From positions 18,908,501 through 18,972,500 of the forward strand of contig NC_081808.1 in the NCBI RefSeq assembly GCF_030704535.1: DNA of 64,000 bases. The letters are read 5' to 3'. Numbering within the stretch: the stretch's first letter is position 1; every line of letters starts with the position of its first letter. The notes below the pieces were generated by a model, which had not been told where the DNA came from, ran no database searches, and saw only the letters and a program-made list of their open reading frames with translations. Made by a program: the position numbers and the translations under genes. The stretch is from Vitis vinifera (lineage: Eukaryota; Streptophyta; Magnoliopsida; Vitales; Vitaceae). Below, in pieces: positions 42,792 to 52,656 of this stretch.

Positions 42792-44708
42792 CTAACTGGA
42801 ATTTTGGTATCCTGAGACATTATTAGACAATTCCCAGGCCACTGAAGTGGTCAAGGTTCTTGACAGGGCTTGCACTATCTCAACCATATCTGGGCGACTT
42901 GCTGGAGATTTCTTTAAGCAGCTATCTATCAATCTGATCATAACAATGGCAAGTTCCAAAGGATAATTCCCACTCAGGGAAGGATCAATGAAGTTCCTCA
43001 ACTTCTCCTTTCCATCTCCCTCATGGAGCACAGCAACTAAGACATCTGGTAGGTGCATGTTCTCACCTTCATATAATGCAGCAACTTCTTTCCCTGTAAG
43101 CATCTCCAGCATGAGAACCCCAAATGCATAAACATCAAGCTTTGTGGAGACCAAACCATTCTCCAGATACTCTGGTGCCATGTAACCTCTTGTCCCAATG
43201 ATATGCCTGGTTAAGGCAAACTGACCCTCCTGCCCCTCTGCTGACCTTGCTAAACCGAAGTTAGCAATCTTAGCCCTGAAGTCACTATCAAGAAGCACAT
43301 TACCGCTTTTTATGTCCTTGTGGACATAGGGAGGGCTGGTATAGCTATGGAGATAGTTAAGCCCTGTGGCCACATCCAAAGCAATTTGAATTCTCTGCAT
43401 CCAAACTAAAAACCTGCTGTCATCATTGTTGTTATAGATCCAATCAGTCAAGGGTCCATTAACAGCATACTCATGGACGAGGTACCAATGCCCATCATTA
43501 AAACAAATGCCAGAGAGGCGGATGACATTGAAATGGTTGATCTTGTTTAGTAAAGCTATTTCATTTGACACCTCTCCATCCATTTTCTTTATGGCAGCCA
43601 AATCCCCTTTAATCGTGCCACGGTAAACAGACCCCTTTATCCTACAATTGGGGCTGAAATTATCAGTTGCAGATTGTAGTTCTTCAAATTTGTAAACTTT
43701 GAGGGATTGTGCTATGCTAGATATACTCTCCAAGAACTCATGCTGTTCCTCCTTAAGTGGTTTCTCACATGCCTCAAAGCTCTCTGAGATAGCAATTGGA
43801 TCAGTTTTCTTCCTAGTTTTCCTAAAGAATTTGAAGAAAATAACAGAGCCAAACAGCAATACAAGAGCACTTCCGGCAACAACTCCAACAACGACATAAA
43901 CCCATGTTTTCTTCAAGCTTTTACTTGGGGACGATACAGCAGTTGGAGGTGGAGGTGATGGTGGCGGCGGCGGCGGCGGCACTATAGTTTGGGAACTTGA
44001 GGGCAGATTTTGCAGGGGAATTAGAAGGGTAGTAAAGGGATAAATGTTGGGGTTTTGCTCAGAAAGCTCATTAGCTTCAAGAGTCATTCCAGTATCCACA
44101 CCAAATCTCACACTAATGCTTGAAACATAATCACCAGAAGCGACCAAGTAACTCATGAGATACTTGACACCCACATCACTTTGGTTCTTGGTAGGACAAG
44201 CACACCTAAGAGGAACAGTAAGCTTTGTACCAGTATATATATTAGTAGTTAGAGAAGTTCTTTGACTCCGGAGAGCTTGACATGTAGAGAGGCCTTCGAA
44301 GGTGTTATTTGCTATCAATAAGTAGGTATCTCCATGCTGAACAACATAAGAGGTGTTTGCCTGAGAGAACTCACCTGAACAGGAGCAATTGACTGGAACA
44401 ATGACCTCTTTCTTTGTTTCAAATGTAGCAGTCTCATCAACTGAATTGATTTGGGCAAGCTGAGATGGGTCAGACCCCAGAAGATCAGATATGGAAGAAA
44501 CATCGTTATATGGGGGTTCAGATCTGAAGATAAGGAAAGCTTGGCAACTAGCGTTGACACCATTGCAGGCGTAACCAAGAACAGAAGTTAAATTATTGTT
44601 GTCGCAGTCTGTTGTACCCTTTCCCACATATGATTGCTGAGCAAGAATGGAGGAAGAGAAAGAAATCAGAGAAAGAGTAAAGACAGAGATGAAGGATAGC
44701 CAAGCCAT
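42792..44708 (-). CDS. LYK5: LysM receptor-like kinase, LYK4/LYK5 type, copy B
   Basis: Single exon, 638 residues. Signal peptide MAWLSFISVFTLSLISFSSS. The ectodomain has CxC pairs NCSCSG and RCACPT and a proline-rich juxtamembrane run. Transmembrane span about 268-292. The kinase-like domain carries HKD (YVHKDIKSGN) and NFG (IANFGLARS): the DFG aspartate is Asn, but the following glycine, lost in copy A, is retained. The activation segment GTRGYMAPEYL is intact. Most of the protein aligns with copy A without large gaps. Tandem orientation and similar downstream flanks show origin by local duplication. Probable chitin co-receptor at the plasma membrane. Confidence 0.88.
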   Translation of the reverse strand: MAWLSFISVFTLSLISFSSSILAQQSYVGKGTTDCDNNNLTSVLGYACNGVNASCQAFLIFRSEPPYNDVSSISDLLGSDPSQLAQINSVDETATFETKKEVIVPVNCSCSGEFSQANTSYVVQHGDTYLLIANNTFEGLSTCQALRSQRTSLTTNIYTGTKLTVPLRCACPTKNQSDVGVKYLMSYLVASGDYVSSISVRFGVDTGMTLEANELSEQNPNIYPFTTLLIPLQNLPSSSQTIVPPPPPPPSPPPPTAVSSPSKSLKKTWVYVVVGVVAGSALVLLFGSVIFFKFFRKTRKKTDPIAISESFEACEKPLKEEQHEFLESISSIAQSLKVYKFEELQSATDNFSPNCRIKGSVYRGTIKGDLAAIKKMDGEVSNEIALLNKINHFNVIRLSGICFNDGHWYLVHEYAVNGPLTDWIYNNNDDSRFLVWMQRIQIALDVATGLNYLHSYTSPPYVHKDIKSGNVLLDSDFRAKIANFGLARSAEGQEGQFALTRHIIGTRGYMAPEYLENGLVSTKLDVYAFGVLMLEMLTGKEVAALYEGENMHLPDVLVAVLHEGDGKEKLRNFIDPSLSGNYPLELAIVMIRLIDSCLKKSPASRPDMVEIVQALSRTLTTSVAWELSNNVSGYQNSS

Positions 44709-45903
44709 TTTGATTGAACTGGGAAGACTTCACGAGGATTGAGGTCTTCTGATTACAACATGGGGTCGTTGGTGTGGTAGTTTACGTTTCTATTAGGGAA
44801 AGTTCAGAGAACATGTCCCATTATCTCCAAGAAGATTTTTTCTTGAAACAGGGTGGAATGAAATGCAGTAGTTGTTAATTGGTTGACCATCTCCATTTCT
44901 ATAATTTATATGCTTCGATTGGTGCATCTCTCCTTTGAAGTGGTATCCAGCTTTGTTTAACTAAGCGCATCAAACATTTGTCTAAAAAAATAAAAAATAA
45001 AAAATAAAAAATTAGAAGTTACAAGTACTGAAAGTGAAATGGACTCTTAATGGCGAAAAGCAGGCGAGAAGTTTGACTATGGGGCTTCTGGACCCAATCT
45101 CCCCCAGTGGGCGGTAGCATCCCACATATAATGGTTCAACGGGCCTAACCCATAATCTGGAAAACTAAACGTGTATTGGATCCCGAGAGGAAAGGAAATA
45201 GCGAATTTCAACCCTTTCATACTTGGGGCCAAGAAAAAAACTGTCCAATGTTTTTCTACATCCGTGGGGTGATTGAACCTTTCTCCTTACACAGCGACAG
45301 TAATCTGAGAAAGAAAAAAAAAATCTAAGATGGGCCCTATTAGGAGAAGCTGTAACCACTGACCACATCTCTACAATGGAATAGTTCTTGGCCTTTTGTG
45401 TTTGTACATTTTGAACTAAATTACTCGTTTACAATAATAAATGCAATTGCAGCATGAGCAGGTGAAATGATTCCAACCACCAATATCTCACATCATCCTG
45501 GGATTATTTCCCTTTTATCCCTACAGAAGTGACCTTCCACCTGTTGAATTGCTGGCCTGATGGTAAAGGGGTGGGACACATCAAGAATTCCCAGTTCCCA
45601 ATGTTGCTTTTGTATTTTTATTAGCAAAGGGATGAACGGTAAAGAAAAAATGGAGATAGCTGAAGATAGGACTCGAAGTGATATCCTGGAAGATTTATTC
45701 TAAAGGAATAATCAGCTGGTCTCTATCTCAATTATGCGTACTAAAATTCCTGCAAAGGTTAGTGTCCCAGGCTCATTTTACCAAAGACATAAGTTTGCAG
45801 AGAAACTGATGGATGGAATTAAAATTCTCAATATAGAAGTATAGAACCCAATAAAGAGCTGGAAGTTGGAAGCCCAAAGCATCACCCTAGAGAAACTCCA
45901 TCC
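44709..45903. other. intergenic: LYK copy B upstream and COR413-like 3' flank
   Basis: Includes the probable LYK copy B promoter and an A-rich simple stretch at 44985-45012. No gene was supported. Confidence 0.5.
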
Positions 45904-46908
45904 CTACCAAGATCCCAAACATAAATACAATATTGTAAAGAAGAAGAGGAAAGAGATACAAACAGAAAAACCAAAGCAGAGTAAATTACATTCACATCTG
46001 CTGCATCCTCCAATTCCTCGAATCTCTGTTATCACAAGACACACTCCCAGTAGGAGACAAAACACACCACCCACAATACTATCACGCAGTCCATTAGCCA
46101 GCCAGTCAGGAGTGGCCACCAATAGGATAAAACCAGCAACTGCAGATATTCATATCAGCACCATGGCAATGATAATTTGATTAGATGAGTTGCTGTGGTC
46201 TAAGAGAAATTCGAACCTGGAAACTTCCGAGGGAAGAAGAGATTTGCTGCAACGGCAAGAAATGCAAACCAACGTCCAATTTGCCCCCTGCAACATGGGA
46301 TTGGTAGTTTCAGTATATGTAATGGCAGAATATATATATGATATATCAGAGACCAAATAACATCGAAATTTTTAAGGAAATCGGAAAGCACCTAACAATG
46401 TTAAACAGCACTGCAGGGAAACTCGTTAGAAGAAAGAGGACCAAAAGGGAACTTTGGATGGATGATCTCCGCCCTACTTGATTCAAGATTAACAAAAATC
46501 TACAACACAAAACCAAATAAAAATGCAAATATTTCCAAACCCAGATCCCAATGTTAATGGAAAGTGGAAAATATTAACAAACACCTATAAAACAACATAA
46601 ATAATAAAAATAATAATAAAATAAAAAAAGAGGAGGAAGAAGAAGAAGAAAATACTTGAAGGGTGAGAAGTGAAAGAGACTAAATTGTGGTTCCAATGGA
46701 TTAAAGGGAAAAAAAACGTAGAAGAAAAAAAGAGCAGGATGGCGACTGACGTGGCAGATATGGTTCCACCCCACTGAAAAGCGGCGCGACCCCCAGTCGT
46801 GGAGGATGAGAATGTTTGCTGGGAAGAAGATTGGGAAGCAGAAGCGGCATCAGCGTAAGCAGCAAGTGCGAGAGCATGGGCTATGGCCACTGTATCCACA
46901 ATTTTCAT
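45904..46908 (-). CDS. COR413 (cold-regulated 413) family membrane protein
   Basis: Four exons read on the minus strand: 46908-46718, 46499-46392, 46287-46217, 46139-45904. They join in frame to 201 residues with GT/AG borders. The exon 2 to 4 product FLLILNQVGRRSS... PAVLFNIVRGQIGRW FAFLAVAANLFFPRKFP... GLRDSIVGGVFCLLLG follows the COR413 pattern of hydrophobic spans and the signature around RG.(I/V)G(R/K)W.AF.AV...LFFPR.FP. The N-terminus MKIVDTVAIAHALALAAYADA is followed by a Ser/Gln-rich stretch and is unlike COR413 proteins I know. COR413 proteins are multi-pass plasma-membrane or plastid-membrane proteins linked to cold acclimation. The last 20 or so residues (after GIGG) are hydrophobic and could be intronic; the true C-terminus may differ. 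Confidence 0.72.
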
Positions 46909-47087
46909 TTCTAATTACAGTCAACGGATGCAGATGAATCTGCCACCGTAGACGGCTTTTGATCCCTAGGTTTGGCTTCTTCCCTGCCCATCCGATGCTC
47001 TCTTTCTAGGTTACTTTCATCACACGTGGCCCTCATGCAACCCTTGGATGTGATTTAACTACTTTTTCGATTTCCTGACGTATCAAA

Positions 47088-47608
47088 GAGTTTAAAACCA
47101 AAATAATCTAAAAAAAAATGGTAAGAATAGTACCCATCTTAAAATATTTGTCAAAAATAATCTTTTATATCCATATAAGCATTCACATGGATTTTTTTTT
47201 TTTTTTTAAGTGTAAAAAACCACAATTGGTAACTATGGTTTTAAAAGTTTCAAAAATATTTTCTTAAAACATTTACTAACTGTGATTTCAATATTATTTT
47301 TAATTCACCTCTATTTTAATGGTAAAATATTTTTTTATCATAATAATCATTAAACCATAATTAGTAAGGAATAACCTAAAATCATAATCATTGACATTAT
47401 TTTTTATATGAAAATATAAAATTTTAAATAATATAAACAATTTGTTTAATTATTTTAAAATTTAAAAATAACATGAAAAAATAATTTTCTTTAATTAATA
47501 TGTGATAAAATTCATAAAACAAATAAATATTTTATTTACTATAAATATATAAATTTTTATGGGAATGCATGTAGGCGAAATTATTTTCTCAAAATTTCAA
47601 TGAAAATA

Positions 47609-47645
<37 letters not shown>

Positions 47646-48128
47646 AAAACAGTCGTAAAGAAAAAAATTATTAAGGATAATTTGTAAAAAAAATAGTTTT
47701 AAACTGACAATGGAAAATTGTAAAAAATTTTCTCCACTTCGAAACGAACTTTAAGGAAATTTGGTACATTGTTAAGAAATTTTGGTACATCTATAATTTA
47801 CACTAAAATTAAAAAAAAAAAAAAAAAAAAATTCTAAAATCTCATATTTTTTTAGTTGATGTATGATTATATGAGTTCACTTAAAGATAAGTGTGAAACC
47901 ACAATCTATAACTGTGGTTTTTAGGATATTTTTAAACCACAGTTACTAATTGTGGTTTTATGATTATGATAAAGAATATTTTAAAAATAATATTAAAATA
48001 ATAATATCATTCAAACGAGGGTGGATTAAAAATAATTTTGATACAAAAGATTACTTTGACAAATATTTTGAGATGGGTACTATTTTTACCATTTTTTCTT
48101 ACAAATAGATTATTTTGGTCTTAAAATC
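47088..48128. mobile_element. 1,041-bp Mutator-like TIR element
   Basis: The perfect 9-bp duplication CGTATCAAA flanks at 47079-47087 and 48129-48137. Terminal inverted repeats run about 80 bp with scattered mismatches and one 6-base gap (GAGTTTAAAACCAAAATAATC versus GATTTTAAGACC...; shared inner part AGTACCCATCT.AAAATATTTGTCAAA). The interior is AT-rich, has an (AT)15 run and repeated ccaca...tgtggttt palindromes, and no coding. Class assignment rests on duplication length and long TIRs. Confidence 0.82.
47612..47641 (+). repeat. (AT)15 microsatellite
   Basis: Thirty bases of alternating AT inside the 1,041-bp TIR element. Confidence 0.9.
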
Positions 48129-49423
48129 CGTATCAAACTTTCTGTTTTCAAATCCAGTTTTCTCATGGCATAAAGAGTCTAGCTCCTAAAATTTTGATTA
48201 GAGAGAGAGCGCGAAAAATAATGGTACTTAAAAAAATGGATTTTATTATAATTAATTTTAAAAATGAAAAATATTAAATAAAACCAAATAGTTTATTCAT
48301 TTTAAATCTAATTTTAATTTTTTTTATTTTTTATTTTCTTCTTCTTTTCCTTTTATTCTTTCCTCAGGTGTAGACCCCAAGGAGACAAAAAAAAATGACT
48401 TTTTTATTCTTCTGACCACATTGGAAGCGGGCTGCTTTAGGTGGCCATGAGATGAGACTGGATGAGCTAGTTGTGGCGACCAGACAGGACGACTTGAAAG
48501 GAAAACTAGTTAGGAGTTTTTGGGTTGGGAAGGAAGGGGCGTGAGGAGAAACATCAAGAGAAGGGGAGCTTGAGGGGCAAACCAGAGTGAGAGATAACCA
48601 AAGAGGGAGCTAGATGTTTGCTGGGAGTCGGTTTTGGGTGATAGCTTGAAAAGAAACAGGGGAGCAGCAACGGAGTGGGATTTTTCTGGGAGGAAAATAT
48701 GGAGAGTGGGTGCAGGTTTTTTATGATAGCTAAACGAAAAGGAAAAAGATGAGCAAGGGAAGTTGAGAGGGGAGAACAAGGGAACTCTGTGGGGATTTTT
48801 TTGAGAAAAATGAGACAGCTCACTTGAAGCAAAGATAGTATGGATTGGGAGGAGGCTCTACAGGTGAGGTTTATGTAATCTCCATATCCTTAATTTCTTT
48901 TACACTGTTTTACTCTCATTTTTAGTCGATTCTCTCAGCATTATTTGTTGTTTGGGTATGATTACAAGAGATTCTATGAGTTCTTGCTGATTTGGGATTG
49001 ATTGTAAATTTCAAACTGTTTTGTTCTCCTATGTCTTTCAGTTTCAATCTGATTCAGATGTACATTTCTCTCTCAAATTTCTGCAATTTTTTTCGTCGAA
49101 TTACCGATTAAATCTCACCCATCTTTCTCTTATTTTCTTTTCACTTTTTTTTTTTTTTTTCTGATTCTCTGTTCCAACAAGTGATAAACCATTCCCTACT
49201 TCCATGAAGATCTAGGGTTTCTTCCACTTCATCAATTTCAAATTTGAACATTTTTGCCTCAAATTTCTGATTTTCGATGCTCTTGATTCAATGCGTTGAG
49301 CAATGGTATTGTGGTTCATCTAGGTCACTTTGAGTGATCGACGCTTGTTTGTTGTCCTTTTTGTGATCTAAGATTATTCTGATTTCGTTTTGTGGATGAG
49401 AGATTCAATTTGGCTACGATAAT

Positions 49424-49630
49424 ATGGAGATAGTTGGTGATGTGGTGTCTTTGGACACCGAATTGTTGCAGCTGTCAGAGATGTCGCCTTTTGCTCTCAA
49501 GTCGAACCCTAGGTTCTCCGAGGAGTTTTTTGATCAATGGCTTTTGCTTCCTGAGATTAACCTTCTGGGTTGGATGTACACTAGGATTGCATCTTGGCTA
49601 CCTAGTAGCCAAAGTCAGCCTTACCGATAA
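49424..49630 (+). pseudogene. captured gene 5'-end fragment inside the solo LTR
   Basis: A 68-codon frame starting [20 protein letters not shown], through [15 protein letters not shown] and LLLPEINL, then an unrelated tail to a stop. The first 50 residues have normal protein composition and resemble what I recall of plant PP2A B'' regulatory subunit N-termini (ELLQLSE.SP.ALKSN....E.LFDQWL.LP). Upstream, 48370-49420 looks like a spliced leader, with a donor at ACAG|GTGAGG near 48864. The rest of such a gene is absent. The B'' identification is tentative. Confidence 0.38.
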
Positions 49631-50039
49631 AGATGGAGTTGCTTTCTTATGATTCAATCCTAAGTTGAACTTAATGAGGCTGCATTTGATTTCTCTTTTG
49701 AATTTAATCAATTGCAATTGTTGAATTTGGAAATGTGTAGCTAATTCTCGAAGAAACTAAAATTGGTATTGATGGAAGTTAGATGTTTGGTAGTCACTAG
49801 TAGTGACTAATTCATAGGGTTTGCATTTGATGGTGATAGTGATTCTAGTGGAGGTGGTAGAAAATTGGTGACAATTGACTTATGCTGGTGGTAACAAATT
49901 GATGGTGGGCCAGTCATAAAGTTTATGTGCCTTTTTCCCCATCCATCTCCATGTCTGCTTTTAAAAAATTGGTTTTCAAAAAAATCTTGTTTTGACTCCA
50001 CAATTTTTCATCTTTTAGGTTTTTTTTTTAGGTCCCAAA

Positions 50040-51910
50040 TTTCATTTTTCAATAATTTTCCAAAGTTCCAAATTTATTTATTTATTTTTAAATTCCACTT
50101 CCGAAATAATCTTCTAAAATCTAATTTTAAATTTAGTTTATAAAACTTTAATTCTCGAAATTCAATTCTCCAAAACTCCAATTTTTAACTTTAATTCTTC
50201 AAGATTCAATTCTCAAAATAATTTTCTAAAATTCTAATTTTAAATTTAATTTTCCAAGATTCAAAATTTTAAAAATAAATTTTCCAAAAATTCCACAATT
50301 CCGAATTTAATTTTTAAAATGCCACATTCAAATAAATTTTCGAAACTCCAATTCCTTTCAAATCAAATTTTCAAAAATTACATTCTCAAATAATTCTTCA
50401 AAATTCCCTTTTCTCAAATTTAATTTTCAAATTTCAATTTTCAAATAATTTTTCAAAATTCCGATCCTCAAATTTATTTTATTTTATTTATAAAAAAAAC
50501 TCCAATTTTAAAATAATTTTGCAAAATTTCGGTTTCCAAATTTACTTTCCAATTTCCAAAATTCCAATTTTCACATTTATTTCATCATTATTATTTTCAT
50601 TATTATTTTATTTATTTATTTTTAAAATTCTACCTTTAAATAATTCTTCAAAATTCTGATTTCCCAATTTAATTTCCAATTTCCAAAATTCTATTTTTCA
50701 CATTTATTTGTTTAATCATTATTATTTTTGTTATTATTATTATTATTTTTATTTATTTTTAAAAATTCCATCTTTAAATAATTCTTCAAAATTTCGATTT
50801 CCAAATTTAATTCCCAATTTTCGAAATTCCAATTTTTCAATTTCTGAATTTAATTTCCAATTTCCAGAATTCCAATTTTCACATTTATTTATTGAATTAT
50901 TATTATTATTTTATTTATTTATTTTTTAAATTTCATCTTTAAATAATTCTTCAAAATTCTGATTTCCAAATTCCAAAATTCCAATTTTCACATTTATTTA
51001 ATCATTATTATTTTATTTTTAAAAAATTCTATCTTTAAATAATTCTTCAAAATTCCAATTTCCAATTTTAATTCCCAATTTCCGAAATTCTAATTTTCGA
51101 ATTTAATTTCCAATTTCTAGAATTCCAATTTTCACATTTATTTATTTAATCATTGTTATTGTCATTATTATTATTATTATTATTATATTTATTCATTTAT
51201 ATATTTTTAAATAATCCTTCAAAATTCCGATTTCCAAATTTAATTCTCAATTTCCGAAATTCCAATTTTCCAATTTCCGAATTTAATTTCCAATTTCCAG
51301 AATTCCAATTTTCACATTTATTTATTTAATCATTATTATTATTATTCTATTTATTAATTCATTTATGTATTTTTAAAATTTTCATCTTTAAATAATCCTT
51401 CAAAATTCCGATTTCCTTTCCAATTTCCAAAATTGCAACTTTCACATGTATTTATTTAATCATTATTATTTTGTTTATTTATTTATTTACTTATTTTTAA
51501 ATTTCCATCTTTAAATAATTCTTTAAAATTCCGATTTCCAAATTTAATTTACAATTTTCAAAATTCTATTTTTCACATTTATTTGTTTTATCATTATTAT
51601 TTTATTTATTTTTCAAATTTCATATTTAAATAATTCTTCAAAATTCCAATTTTTAAATTTAATTTTCAAAACTTCCATTTTCAAATAATTTTCAAAATTC
51701 CAATTTTCAAAACTTCCATTTTTAAATAATTTTCAAGTTTCCAATTTTCATAATTTAATTTTCAGAACTCCAATTCTCAAATAATTTTCAAAATTCTAAT
51801 TTCTTTCAAATTTAATTTTCGAAATTCTAATTCTTAAATTTAATTGTCGAAAGTCTGATTTTCAAATAATTTTCAAGACTTCAATTTCCAAATAAATTTT
51901 TGAAAACTCT
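50040..51910. repeat. degenerate AATTCC-type array
   Basis: Almost the entire interval is built from variants of aaattccaattttc, aaatttaatttcc and aataattcttcaaaattccg. A higher-order unit is marked by ttttcacatttattt, which recurs near 50571, 50698, 50879, 50988, 51132, 51312, 51442 and 51573 (spacing 109-181). No coding. It lies wholly inside the 4.3-kb solo LTR. Confidence 0.8.
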
Positions 51911-52656
51911 AGTTTTGTTTTTGAATAGTTTTAATTACACTCATTTTTTCAAATATTTTTAATTCACAAGTTTTCTTTGATTTTCAAATAATATCTTATT
52001 TTCCCTGATTTTTTTTTAATAGGCATGAATATGATTTTTCATAATTCTAAAACAATGGAATTTGTGAAACTAATTCATGAAAGATAAATTGGACTTTGGT
52101 GGGGGCCTTACATGTGATCTCTTTTGATTGTCAATTGCTATGCTTAATGTATATTGTTTGATCTTTGCCTTACTCTTTGATATGCATGTGATAATTTTAT
52201 ACTTGAACTAACTTTGTTTCTATGATAGTGCAATATTACTTGCTGTCAAGGTACGCTTTCACTTCCACTTTGCTTATTCTCATACATGATTCATTTTATT
52301 ATTTGATCATTTCATTGGTATCTATTGATTTCTTAGTTAATTGTCATGTTTGCCTCACCTTGCTTAGTAAAGACCCGTTTTTAGGAGCTTAGAGGGGTGC
52401 TTTCGATTTTTTTACCGTACCTTTCTAATAAGTAACCTGACCTCCAGATCCGACTCAATTTTTTACAAACTCATTTTTCCAAATAAGGAGTCGCACTTAG
52501 GTTTTTTTCTTTCTTATTTTGTTTTCTCTTTAAAAATAAAACAAAAATAAGTGGCGACTCCAAGTCATTTTCTTAATAAATAAACATTTTTCGAATAAAA
52601 ATCAAGCTCGTCATCGAGTGGAATCGCATGAGCAAAAATGCAAAGTCCACATCAGG

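Larger units (their letters stand above)
48369..52651 (+). mobile_element. very large solo LTR (4,283 bp)
   Basis: Starts TGTAGACCCC and ends AAGTCCACA, giving TG...CA termini, and is flanked by the perfect 5-bp duplication TCAGG (48364-48368 and 52652-52656). The last 290 bases (ggggtgctttcg... taagtaacctga... ggagtcgc... agtggcgactcc... gtccaca) are matched in reverse orientation at 62923-63210, confirming a repeated family and its border. No primer site, purine tract, gag or pol lies on either side, so this is a solo LTR. The interior holds a gene-like 5' segment and a long degenerate AT array. LTRs of this size occur in Tat/Ogre-type Gypsy elements; that lineage is inference. Confidence 0.72.

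Noticed and set aside
48510..48832. Two minus-strand frames of 89-92 codons rich in Ser/Pro/Phe
   Set aside because: They are the antisense of a GA-rich leader-like stretch in the solo LTR; composition is low complexity and both frames overlap.
50040..51910. Regularly recurring short repeats considered as a CRISPR-like or satellite array
   Set aside because: Repeats are degenerate with no unique spacers, the setting is a plant genome and the array is inside an LTR.
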